From contig CALIFM010000115.1 of the NCBI GenBank assembly GCA_938021685.1, positions 1 to 8,583 of the forward strand: 8,583 nucleotides of DNA, written 5' to 3'. Shown here in pieces: positions 1 through 6,674 of the stretch (the stretch's first letter is position 1; every line of letters begins with the position of its first letter). A model generated the notes under the pieces. That model was not told the origin of the DNA. It saw only the letters and a program-made list of their open reading frames with translations, and searched no databases. The position numbers and the translations under genes are program-made. This DNA is from an uncultured Gammaproteobacteria bacterium. Lineage in GTDB: Bacteria > Pseudomonadota > Gammaproteobacteria > Arenicellales > Poriferihabitantaceae.

Positions 1-1
1 A

Positions 2-1243
2 ATACAAATCTTGCAATCTAATGCTAAGCTTACGTCCGATGAAGGGTACTACGATGAAAGTGAAGGCTGGTTAACTCAGCTGGACAAAATAAAACCAGGA
101 CATACTTTTCAAACAGACTTACGCAATCAAATTGCAGCTAAAATCAACCAAGACCTGATTCGTGCTGAAGAAGCGCAACAAGCGGTCCAGCGTGCAAACC
201 AACTAAAAAGCACATTAGCTGACGCGCAAAATGCCATGCAAGAAAAACCCGCCAATTTGCGCGCCGCTTTTGATCTTTACAGTCGGGTCTTAGAGATTGA
301 GTCAGAAAATGGGGCTGCCAAATCAGGGTTAAACGCTATCCATGAAATTCGTATTAACCGCGCAAAAGTAGCCATTGCTAAAAATAATTTTGATGAAGCG
401 CAGCAAGAAATTAATCGGCTCAATGAAACAGATGCAACACAAGAAGATATCAAAACGCTGACAGCATACCTACAAAGTCAAACAACAAAGCTTAAGCAAC
501 AACAGGCGGCGGCTGCAAAGCTCAAGCAACAACAACTTGCAGCAAAGCTTGAAGAAGAACAACGTTTAAAAGAGCAGTTAGCTCAGCAAAACCGACAGGC
601 CGCTGCCACTAATGCTGCTGAAGTTACTAACAATACAATTGACACTACAACAACGGCTGTATCACCTAAAGATATTGCCAGCCTATTCCCTGAAAAGCCC
701 GTTGAAGTTGCTAGTGCAGCGAACGAGCCAATTTCCCCATCAACACCGCCAAACAGCACGAAAGAGCAACAGCTCAACAACGGCATCAAAGCTTATTACT
801 CTGGTAACTACAATGCCGCTTTTGAAATGTTGCATCCACTAGCTGAAGACGGCGTCTCTAGAGCACAGTTTCGTGTAGGCATCATGTACTTGCAAGGACG
901 AACAGTGGCAAAGAACAGAGACCTTGCTACAAAGTGGGTGGCCAAAGCACTGCCGATTATTTTACGCGCAGCACAACAAGATGTAGCTTGGGCGCAATCA
1001 GACCTTGGCACCGCCTATGAGATGGGAGTGGGGGTAAAAAAAGATTTAACCCGCTCAGCCTCTTGGTATACCAAAGCAGCCAAAGCTGGTTATGCTGGCG
1101 CACAAACTAACTTAGGCGTGCTTTATGGCACCGGTGATGGCGTTAAATATGATCGCCAATTAGCACTATACTGGCTCAAAAAAGCAGCCACCCAAGGAGA
1201 CAAAGTGGCCAAGGATAATTTACGCATATTAAATGCACGCTAA
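2..1243 (+). CDS. Coiled-coil and Sel1-repeat protein, 5'-truncated by window edge
   Basis: The frame is open to the left edge, so the N-terminus is missing; the TTG at 11 is only the first possible start codon in view and is unlikely to be the real one. Visible parts in order are: an alpha-helical, TPR-like region (about 11-480); a Gln/Lys/Ala-rich coiled coil (about 488-600) built on KLKQQQ-type units; a Thr/Ala/Pro-rich linker (about 600-770); and Sel1-like repeats from about 780 to the stop. Repeat hallmarks are AQFRVGIMYLQG, AQSDLGTAYEMGVGV and AQTNLGVLYGTGDGV, each followed by a basic helix ending in W..KAA. Sel1 repeats form solenoids that bind other proteins, so a scaffold or envelope/signalling role is plausible. 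The missing N-terminus could hold a membrane anchor or a catalytic domain such as a kinase. It converges on tadA with a 49-bp gap and no obvious terminator. The Sel1 call is firm; the specific function is unknown. Confidence 0.8.
   Translation: MQILQSNAKLTSDEGYYDESEGWLTQLDKIKPGHTFQTDLRNQIAAKINQDLIRAEEAQQAVQRANQLKSTLADAQNAMQEKPANLRAAFDLYSRVLEIESENGAAKSGLNAIHEIRINRAKVAIAKNNFDEAQQEINRLNETDATQEDIKTLTAYLQSQTTKLKQQQAAAAKLKQQQLAAKLEEEQRLKEQLAQQNRQAAATNAAEVTNNTIDTTTTAVSPKDIASLFPEKPVEVASAANEPISPSTPPNSTKEQQLNNGIKAYYSGNYNAAFEMLHPLAEDGVSRAQFRVGIMYLQGRTVAKNRDLATKWVAKALPIILRAAQQDVAWAQSDLGTAYEMGVGVKKDLTRSASWYTKAAKAGYAGAQTNLGVLYGTGDGVKYDRQLALYWLKKAATQGDKVAKDNLRILNAR
487..562 (+). repeat. In-gene tandem repeat coding for KLKQQQ-type coiled coil
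   Basis: An 18-bp unit starting AAAGCT and ending CAACAACA occurs at 487-504 and again at 517-534 with one mismatch, a period of 30 bp. A third, degenerate copy starts at 544 (AAAGCTTGAAGAAGAACAAC). It encodes successive KLKQQQ, KLKQQQ and KLEEEQ segments separated by alanines. The period is a multiple of three, so copy-number change would lengthen or shorten the coiled coil without breaking the frame. Confidence 0.7.
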
Positions 1244-1292
1244 CCCTCACTATTATTCGCGACTAAAAACCAATCAAATTGACCTGTTTAGC

Positions 1293-1775
1293 TCATTTCA
1301 GGGAAGCTCCAGCTTGAGATGTAGCTCGCTTAGCGGCAAAAAATTGCTTTAGTTTTTTTTCACTTGACGCTTTCAACACGCCCCCATGCACTGCACAGCA
1401 GTGATTCATCAAGGGTGAATTAAGCACATCAGCCACGCTTCCGGCTGCGCCAAAACGCACATCGGGGGCGCCAAACACCACTCGCTCTATACGTGCTTGC
1501 AAAATTGCACCCGCGCACATTACGCAAGGCTCTAGACTGACATACAACTGCGCACCATTTAAACGATGATTACCCTGCTGCTTCGCCGCTGCACGTAGGG
1601 CCACAATTTCAGCATGGGCGCTAGGGTCCTGGTCCATGCGTGTGCGATTATGCCCCTGCCCGATCAGTTCACCATCCAACACCACTACTGCGCCTACTGG
1701 CACTTCCCCTAAAATGGCCGCGGCATCAGCTTGCGCCAATGCCAAACGCATATAGTCCTGATCACGTTTACCCAT
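1293..1775 (-). CDS. tadA: tRNA-specific adenosine deaminase TadA
   Basis: It deaminates adenosine to inosine at wobble position 34 of tRNA-Arg(ACG), allowing one tRNA to read several Arg codons; it acts as a homodimer in the cytoplasm. The 160-residue protein has the cytidine/deoxycytidylate deaminase zinc site: H54-A-E56, with E56 the proton shuttle, and P83-C84-V-M-C87 supplying the two cysteine ligands. The N-terminal GEVPVGAVVV segment and the RIERVVFGAPD segment are typical of TadA. Length is close to the E. coli enzyme. The ATG start at 1775 has only a weak GTGGA upstream as a ribosome site. It is the last gene of the guaB-guaA-tadA minus-strand block, but the broken methyltransferase now separates it from guaA, so it may depend on its own promoter (TATAAT at 1787-1792). 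Confidence 0.96.
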   Translation of the reverse strand: MGKRDQDYMRLALAQADAAAILGEVPVGAVVVLDGELIGQGHNRTRMDQDPSAHAEIVALRAAAKQQGNHRLNGAQLYVSLEPCVMCAGAILQARIERVVFGAPDVRFGAAGSVADVLNSPLMNHCCAVHGGVLKASSEKKLKQFFAAKRATSQAGASLK

Positions 1776-1786
1776 ACATTGTCCAC

Positions 1787-1792
1787 ATTATA
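1787..1792 (-). promoter_or_regulatory. Candidate -10 box upstream of tadA
   Basis: The minus strand reads TATAAT, a perfect consensus, with 11 bases between it and the tadA ATG. No good -35 hexamer sits 16-18 bases upstream. If used, the mRNA leader would be only a few bases long. Chance occurrence cannot be excluded. Confidence 0.3.
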
Positions 1793-1833
1793 GTTCCGTT
1801 CAATAAAACCGCACCCGCAACCACTGTTAAAGA

Positions 1834-2657
1834 TTATCCGGCAACGATAATAATATCTCCAGTTGCTCCTTCTATAGGTTTCAACTCTTGCACAGAAAAA
1901 CTACTGGAGCCTAGCAACAAGCACATGAATTTGATTACTCTAGGCCACTTTTTTTCATAGGGAAATTTATGAACAAGACTATGAAAACTCACATCCATTT
2001 CATTAAAAAAACTAACAACCTCGGTGAAACTAAAGTCTTTATCCCAGCTTTCAAAAAGGATGACCACCTTAAAGTTTTCTGGCAGCGCCTTAGATAAACC
2101 CTCAAGCACTACTTTTTCCATCCCTTCAACATCTATTTTAATCACTCCTCTTTTTAAGTTTTTATTTGACAAGCTTGCGAATTTCTCAGCTAGAACTTCA
2201 TCAGCCTTACGAATCATAATCAGTTTTTTTAGGTAATTCTTTTCATCTATATATCATCTATATATTTAAACCCATCTTTAATCGCTAAAGTGTCATCTGA
2301 ATAAGTGTTTTGAGCGTTCCTCACAAATCCGCCTCCCCAATTATTCTTAGCCATCCAAAGTTCAAACTTACCTTCTTCTGCACCTAAGCCGTATTCGTTT
2401 ATTTCAACAGTAGGCCCATCAATCGCAATCTCTGTATTCACTTTCAAAACATTCACACAAAGCGGGTTCGGCTCAAAGCAAACCACCTCTTTAAAAGCAT
2501 TGCCATTTTGGCATGTTGTTAGCCCAATATTCGCGCCAATATCTATAAGAAAGTCAGAGTATTCACTATCGCAACAAGTTTCAATAAATTTTGTTAACAC
2601 TGGCTCATGCATCGAGTTTGTTTGTGGGTTAATCGAAATAATATCTGCCCCACGCAA
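1834..2657 (-). pseudogene. FkbM-family SAM-dependent methyltransferase, split by an 11-bp duplication
   Basis: FkbM-family enzymes are SAM-dependent methyltransferases, often acting on sugars or secondary metabolites and often found with surface-polysaccharide genes. The 5' half (2657-2247, 136 codons from TTG) carries the SAM-binding motif DIGANIGLTT and the acidic motif CFEPNPLCVNVLKVN. It then hits a TAG at 2249-2247. The 3' half (ATG at 2217 to the stop at 1834, 127 codons) is in another frame and carries the family motif VIKIDVEGMEKVVLEGL. The frame change coincides with a perfect 11-bp tandem duplication at 2243-2264. With one copy removed the frame runs GFKYID-EKNYLKKLI-MIRKADEV, giving 270 residues, a usual family length. 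No other stop or frameshift lies in either half, so the break looks recent. The TTG start at 2657 is the first possible start after an in-frame TAA at 2705-2703; no ribosome site is evident. Base composition is clearly more AT-rich than guaA or tadA, suggesting acquisition. The substrate cannot be inferred. Confidence 0.85.
2243..2264. repeat. Perfect 11-bp tandem duplication causing the frameshift
   Basis: On the plus strand TCATCTATATA occurs at 2243-2253 and immediately again at 2254-2264. On the coding (minus) strand the unit is TATATAGATGA. The second copy puts a TAG in frame at 2249-2247. Eleven is not a multiple of three, so gain or loss of one unit switches the methyltransferase frame off or on. 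Confidence 0.95.
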
Positions 2658-2699
2658 AAAATAATCAACGCTATTTGCAGTGATTTTTTTAAATATAGC

Positions 2700-2728
2700 A
2701 TTTTAAAATCGTGCAACCACACTATCAA
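2700..2728 (-). promoter_or_regulatory. Candidate sigma70 promoter for the methyltransferase
   Basis: The minus strand has TTGATA (2728-2723, 5 of 6 matches to the -35 consensus), a 17-base spacer, and TAAAAT (2705-2700, 5 of 6 matches to the -10 consensus). Transcription would start near 2693, giving a leader of about 36 bases before the TTG start at 2657. This would make the acquired gene independent of guaBA transcription. It would also place the ATG at 2701-2699 upstream of the transcript, arguing against that ATG as the start. Confidence 0.45.
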
Positions 2729-2773
2729 AACCATGTGAATAAAAACCTTTAGTGCGGAGTTTGAAGTTTGTAA

Positions 2774-2880
2774 TTTTATTAATATCTACTCGTTATCTTT
2801 GATAAGCATCTAGGCGATATGCTGCAAACTTTATCTATTAAAGTATGCACACAGGATTATGAATATGAATATTAATAAAA
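2774..2880. repeat. 12-bp perfect inverted repeat, arms 83 bp apart
   Basis: TTTTATTAATAT at 2774-2785 and its exact reverse complement ATATTAATAAAA at 2869-2880 lie just downstream of guaA. The arms are wholly A/T, so chance pairing is a real possibility. The spacing is too long for a simple terminator hairpin. Confidence 0.4.
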
Positions 2881-2894
2881 CAATCTGAAAGGAA

Positions 2895-4448
2895 TCACTC
2901 CCACTCAATGGTCGCTGGTGGCTTGCCTGAAATGTCATACGCCACACGACTCACTCCACGCACCTCATTGATAATTCTGTTAGAAATCAGTCCTAAAACA
3001 TCATGTGGAATGGGTGACCAAATCGCGGTCATAAAATCAATCGTCTCTACCGCGCGCAATGCAATCACGTACTCATAGGCGCGATTATCACCCACCACAC
3101 CCACCGACTTAACCGGCAAAAACACGGCGAAGGCTTGGCTGATTTTGTGATAAAAATCGTGGTTGTATAGCTCTTCCAAAAAAATGGCATCAGCTTGGCG
3201 CAAAATATCGGCGTACTCTTGCTTTACTTCGCCTAAAATGCGCACCCCCAAGCCTGGCCCAGGAAATGGATGGCGAAACACCATCTTGTGCGGCAAGCCA
3301 AGCTCTACCCCAATTTTACGCACTTCGTCTTTAAACAAGTCGCGTAATGGTTCTACTAATCCCAACTCCATATCGTCCGGCAAACCACCTACATTGTGGT
3401 GTGACTTGATCACCTTCGCCTTGCCCAATTTATTACCGGCTGATTCGATCACATCAGGGTAAATGGTGCCTTGTGCTAACCATTTAGCGTTATCCAACTT
3501 ACGCGCTTCACGCTCGAAGATGGTAATAAACAAATTGCCAATAATTTTTCGCTTCGCCTCGGGCTCGTCCTCACCCTCAAGCGCATTCAAAAACTCTTGC
3601 TGTGCATTCACTCGCACCACTTTTACACCTAAGTTTTCGGCAAACACTTGCATCACCTCATCGCCTTCATTCAAGCGCAACAGGCCATTATCTACAAAAA
3701 TGCAGGTCAGCTTATCGCCAATGGCTTGATGCAATAAAGCAGCTACCACCGAAGAATCCACCCCACCAGACAAACCTAAAATCACTTCGTCGTCACCCAC
3801 TTGCTGCTTAGTGCCATCAATCAATCGTTCGATGATGTTGCTAGGCTGCCAATCAGCAGCACAAGCACAAATGCCATGCACAAAATTGTTAAGCAGCTGA
3901 CGGCCATCTTTAGTGTGCGTCACCTCAGGGTGAAACTGAATGCCATAAAAGTGCTGCTTAACATCGGCAAAAGCGGCATGCGGCGCATTACTGCTGTGCC
4001 CCACCAACTCAAAACCAACAGGCAGCTGACTGACTCGATCACCGTGGCTCATCCATACGTCCATTTGTGCCGTCTCAATGCCCTCAAAGAGTGGACAGCT
4101 GCCACTCAAGCTCACTTGCGCATGACCGTATTCTTTATGATCGGAGTCTTCCACCTCGCCGCCCAGCTGCGCCGCCATGGTTTGCATGCCGTAGCAAATA
4201 CCCAACACAGGCACACCCAAAGCAAACAGTTCTTTATGGGCTCGCGGCGTATCTGCGGTAGTGACCGACTCTGGCCCGCCCGATAAAATAATACCTTTGG
4301 CAGCAAATTCGGTGACCGCCTCCATCGGCGCATCAAAGGGGTAAATCTCGCAATAGACCCCCGCTTCACGCACATTACGCGCTATCAACTGGGTGTACTG
4401 CGAACCAAAATCAATGATCAAGATACGATCGGAATAAGGATTGCTCAT
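2895..4448 (-). CDS. guaA: GMP synthase (glutamine-hydrolysing)
   Basis: It converts XMP to GMP using ATP and glutamine-derived ammonia, the last step of guanine nucleotide synthesis, in the cytoplasm. From the ATG at 4448 the protein is 517 residues, near the usual 520-525. An N-terminal class I glutamine amidotransferase domain (about 8-195) carries the triad C85 (in GICYGMQ), H173 and E175 (in QFHPEV). The ATP pyrophosphatase domain starts at about 205 with the PP-loop SGGVDSS at 227-233. The C-terminal dimerisation/XMP-binding domain includes FRHPFPGPGLGVR (391-403) and ends IEWE. A TTG two codons upstream (4454) is an alternative start, but the ATG followed by SNPYSDRILIIDFGSQ fits the family better. 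No strong ribosome site is visible. It follows guaB by 56 bases on the same strand, so co-transcription is likely. Confidence 0.98.
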   Translation of the reverse strand: MSNPYSDRILIIDFGSQYTQLIARNVREAGVYCEIYPFDAPMEAVTEFAAKGIILSGGPESVTTADTPRAHKELFALGVPVLGICYGMQTMAAQLGGEVEDSDHKEYGHAQVSLSGSCPLFEGIETAQMDVWMSHGDRVSQLPVGFELVGHSSNAPHAAFADVKQHFYGIQFHPEVTHTKDGRQLLNNFVHGICACAADWQPSNIIERLIDGTKQQVGDDEVILGLSGGVDSSVVAALLHQAIGDKLTCIFVDNGLLRLNEGDEVMQVFAENLGVKVVRVNAQQEFLNALEGEDEPEAKRKIIGNLFITIFEREARKLDNAKWLAQGTIYPDVIESAGNKLGKAKVIKSHHNVGGLPDDMELGLVEPLRDLFKDEVRKIGVELGLPHKMVFRHPFPGPGLGVRILGEVKQEYADILRQADAIFLEELYNHDFYHKISQAFAVFLPVKSVGVVGDNRAYEYVIALRAVETIDFMTAIWSPIPHDVLGLISNRIINEVRGVSRVAYDISGKPPATIEWE

Positions 4449-4504
4449 GGTCAAATCGTAGTGATAAGAGTAAGTCTTGAATTAAACGCTAACTTAGTTG
4501 CAGG

Positions 4505-5959
4505 CTAGTTACGATGATAATTAGGTGCCTCTTTAACAATCGACACATCGTGCACATGGCTTTCGTTCATGCCCGCATTAGTAATACGCACAAAACGCGT
4601 ATTGTTGCGCATCGATTCAATGGTAGCGTTGCCGGTGTAACCCATGCTGGCACGCAATCCACCCATCAGCTGATGGATAATGCTTACCATAGGCCCCTTG
4701 TACGCTACCCTGCCCTCAATGCCTTCCGGTACCAACTTCTCGGCACTTTGCCCTTCTTGAAAATAGCGATCTTTCGAGCCTTTGGCCATTGCACCCATCG
4801 ACCCCATGCCGCGGTATGATTTATACGAGCGACCTTGGTACATTTCAATTTCACCCGGCGATTCATCCGTGCCGGCTAGCAAGCTACCCACCATCACACA
4901 GTGCGCACCTGAAGCAATCGCTTTAGCAATATCGCCCGAGTAGCGTAACCCACCATCTGCAATAAATGGTACACCAGTACCGGCCAACCCTTTTTTCACA
5001 TCCAAAATGGCCTGCACCTGGGGCACGCCCACTCCAGCCACGATGCGTGTGGTACAAATAGACCCTGGGCCAATACCCACTTTCACGCCATCTGCACCCG
5101 CATCCACTAAATCTTGCGCCGCCGCTGCCGTAGCGATATTACCGCCGATCACTTGCACATCGTATTGCTTTTTAATTGCGCATACACGGTCTAATACACC
5201 CGTTGAGTGACCGTGCGCCGTATCCACAATAATCGCATCTACACCTGCATTCACGAGCAATTCTACGCGCTCGTCACTGTCAGCACCCGTGCCTACCGCA
5301 GCCGCCACCAGCAATCGACCATGCTCGTCTTTACAAGCCAATGGGTGGTCCTTGGTTTTTTGAATATCTTTAACCGTAATCAAGCCCTTAAGATGATTGT
5401 TTTTATCCACCACCAACAGCTTTTCAATCCGGTGCTCATGCAACAGCTTACGCACCTGTCCACGGCTAGCACCTTCTTGCACGGTCACCAGTTTATCTTG
5501 TGGCGTCATCACCTCGCTTACCGGCGCTTGCATGTTTTGCTCAAAGCGCAGATCACGATTGGTAACAATGCCAACAGCCGTATTTCCATCCACCACAGGC
5601 ACACCTGAAATGCGGTGTTGCTGCATCAGTTCGAGCACTTGTTCTACTCTTGCATCCGCCTCAACAGTAACGGGATCATGAATAATGCCGCTTTCATGCT
5701 TTTTCACCTTGGCCACTTCTTGCGCTTGCAAAGCGGGTGGTAAGTTACGATGCACTACGCCGACGCCGCCCTCTTGTGCTAAGCAAATAGCAGCACGTGA
5801 TTCGGTGACGGTATCCATTGCTGCCGAAGCCAAGGGAATATTCAAGTTTAATTGACGCGTAAACTGGGTGGCTAAGCTTGCCTCATGCGGCAAAATTTCC
5901 GAGCGCTGGGGGACGAGCAAGACGTCGTCGAAGGTGAGGGCTAAATCTATATTTTCCAT
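4505..5959 (-). CDS. guaB: IMP dehydrogenase
   Basis: It oxidises IMP to XMP with NAD+, the committed step toward GMP, as a cytoplasmic tetramer/octamer. The 484-residue protein has the N-terminal ALTFDDVLLVP signature (7-17), a TIM barrel, and an inserted Bateman module of two CBS domains (about 92-150 and 153-208) that bind regulatory nucleotides. The catalytic loop GIGPGSICTTR holds Cys302, and the mobile flap holds the K396-D-R398-Y399 dyad region equivalent to Arg401-Tyr402 of the E. coli enzyme. Nothing essential is missing. It heads the guaB-guaA pair. The start ATG has no Shine-Dalgarno sequence, and a perfect TATAAT lies only 6 bases upstream. It is divergent from the small exported protein gene at 6213. 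Confidence 0.98.
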   Translation of the reverse strand: MENIDLALTFDDVLLVPQRSEILPHEASLATQFTRQLNLNIPLASAAMDTVTESRAAICLAQEGGVGVVHRNLPPALQAQEVAKVKKHESGIIHDPVTVEADARVEQVLELMQQHRISGVPVVDGNTAVGIVTNRDLRFEQNMQAPVSEVMTPQDKLVTVQEGASRGQVRKLLHEHRIEKLLVVDKNNHLKGLITVKDIQKTKDHPLACKDEHGRLLVAAAVGTGADSDERVELLVNAGVDAIIVDTAHGHSTGVLDRVCAIKKQYDVQVIGGNIATAAAAQDLVDAGADGVKVGIGPGSICTTRIVAGVGVPQVQAILDVKKGLAGTGVPFIADGGLRYSGDIAKAIASGAHCVMVGSLLAGTDESPGEIEMYQGRSYKSYRGMGSMGAMAKGSKDRYFQEGQSAEKLVPEGIEGRVAYKGPMVSIIHQLMGGLRASMGYTGNATIESMRNNTRFVRITNAGMNESHVHDVSIVKEAPNYHRN

Positions 5960-5965
5960 TGACGG

Positions 5966-5971
5966 ATTATA
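5966..5971 (-). promoter_or_regulatory. Candidate -10 box immediately upstream of guaB
   Basis: The minus strand reads TATAAT, 6 bases before the guaB ATG, which would put the transcript start at or next to the start codon (a leaderless or nearly leaderless mRNA). The -35 region at proper spacing is poor. An alternative promoter uses CTGTCA (6008-6003), a 16-base spacer and TAAAAT (5986-5981), giving a leader of about 15 bases, also without a ribosome site. Confidence 0.35.
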
Positions 5972-6125
5972 CGCGAAAGTATTTTAATTGCGCAGCGTGA
6001 TTTGACAGATTTTTAGCAAATTTTCATTCTATATTACTATCTCTTTTTAGCTAGGTACTGCCTAACCTTAGTGAAGCAAAGTAATGACTAGCTCTATCCA
6101 GAAATGGTCTAATTAGGATTAGCTA

Positions 6126-6154
6126 TTCAACTCTTATGTTATTTCGTATATGAT
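6126..6154 (+). promoter_or_regulatory. Candidate promoter for the small exported protein
   Basis: TTCAAC (6126-6131), a 17-base spacer and TATGAT (6149-6154, 5 of 6 matches to the -10 consensus) would give a leader of about 50 bases before the ATG at 6213. A second candidate, TTGAAC (6165-6170), a 16-base spacer and TAAAAT (6187-6192), would start only about 13 bases before the ATG, at the ribosome site itself, so the first is preferred. A 7-bp inverted repeat, TTCAACT (6126-6132) and AGTTGAA (6163-6169), flanks the first -10 box and could be an operator. Confidence 0.4.
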
Positions 6155-6200
6155 GAGCTAATAGTTGAACTAATACAGAATTAAACTAAAATAAATCATT

Positions 6201-6205
6201 GAGGA
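6201..6205 (+). promoter_or_regulatory. Ribosome binding site that decides the start at 6213
   Basis: GAGGA lies 7 bases before the ATG at 6213. This spacing favours that ATG over the TTG directly before it at 6210. It is the clearest Shine-Dalgarno sequence in the window. Confidence 0.7.
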
Positions 6206-6212
6206 CAAATTG

Positions 6213-6545
6213 ATGAAGAAATTTTTACCTAAAATTATTGCTCCTTCATTGTTAGCACTATCCTTGGCCGGTTTAACAAGCAATGCCTTGGCTGGCGATG
6301 AAGTGCTAGAACAAGCCCAAGCAGATCTAAAAGCTGCACAAGAAGCAAAAGCTGAATGGCGCTTTATCGACAAAGCTGGCGGCGGTTCGGCCCAACACTT
6401 AAGCAAATTCATGGAAATTGCGCAAAAGAAAGCCGAAGAAGGCGACACTGAGGAAGCGCACCGTCTCGCAAGGCTCATTTCTAAATTCTCTAAATTAGGC
6501 ATTGCGCAGGCAGAGAAACAAAAAGACGCCAAACCCTATTATTAA
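6213..6545 (+). CDS. Small exported protein, SoxK/SoxXA-binding-like
   Basis: The 110-residue protein has a signal peptide: MKK, a hydrophobic core (about 8-22), and NALA with likely cleavage after A27. This leaves an 83-residue soluble, helical periplasmic protein. The mature part reads VLEQAQADLKAAQEAKAEWR, then FIDK, a Gly-rich turn, an Ala/Lys-rich helix, and EEGDTEEAHRLARLISKFSKLGIAQAEKQ. The pattern of an alanine-rich helix, a WR motif, AxxGDxxEAxxLA and a closing GxxQAE..Q recalls the small SoxXA-binding (SoxK) proteins that accompany the SoxXA c-type cytochromes of thiosulfate oxidation. This is resemblance from memory of the family, not a search result. No cysteine or haem motif is present and no sox gene is in the window, so a sulfur role is not established. 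The gene stands alone, with its own promoter, ribosome site and terminator. Confidence 0.75.
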   Translation: MKKFLPKIIAPSLLALSLAGLTSNALAGDEVLEQAQADLKAAQEAKAEWRFIDKAGGGSAQHLSKFMEIAQKKAEEGDTEEAHRLARLISKFSKLGIAQAEKQKDAKPYY

Positions 6546-6623
6546 CCAACGGCATTAGCGTTTATCCCACGAACCAGAACGGCCCACAAGCACGCTCACT
6601 CCTAAATCAACACAGCATTTATT

Positions 6624-6650
6624 AAGAGCCGAGATTTAACTCGGCTTTTT
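6624..6650 (+). terminator. Rho-independent terminator after the small exported protein
   Basis: A perfect 7-bp stem AGCCGAG (6627-6633) and CTCGGCT (6640-6646) encloses a 6-base loop and runs into five Ts (6646-6650); flanking A/T pairs can extend it. It lies about 80 bases after the stop of the 6213 gene and just before xseA, separating the two transcription units. Confidence 0.88.
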
Positions 6651-6674
6651 AGTGTCTAGCATCCTACCTAAGTT

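Larger units (their letters stand above)
2658..2894. other. AT-rich non-coding gap between guaA and the methyltransferase
   Basis: No convincing gene is present in 237 bases. It holds a candidate promoter for the methyltransferase (2700-2728) and a 12-bp perfect inverted repeat (2774-2785 and 2869-2880). No hairpin-plus-T-run terminator for guaA is evident. The composition is AT-rich, like the methyltransferase and unlike guaA. Confidence 0.6.

Noticed and set aside
2224..2230. A run of seven A on the coding strand near the frame break, as a programmed frameshift site.
   Set aside because: It lies downstream of the in-frame TAG at 2249-2247, so slippage there cannot rescue translation of the first half.
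2668..2701. An ATG at 2701-2699 that would join the methyltransferase frame if the A7 tract had one more A, suggesting a second slippage switch.
   Set aside because: This ATG overlaps the -10 box of the best promoter candidate and has no ribosome site; the TTG at 2657 fits a transcript starting near 2693.
1802..2882. AATAAAAC near both edges of the AT-rich island (1802-1809 and 2875-2882) as a target-site duplication.
   Set aside because: Eight A/T-rich bases in an A/T-rich region are expected by chance, and the positions do not frame a defined element.
3801..4286. A 161-codon open frame on the plus strand opposite guaA, and similar long frames opposite guaB and xseA.
   Set aside because: They are antisense shadows of strongly conserved genes, with no recognisable domain and composition dictated by the opposite strand.
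6002..6035. Plus-strand TTGACA followed by TATATT as a promoter.
   Set aside because: The spacer is 22 bases, too long for sigma70, and no better -10 lies at 16-18 bases.
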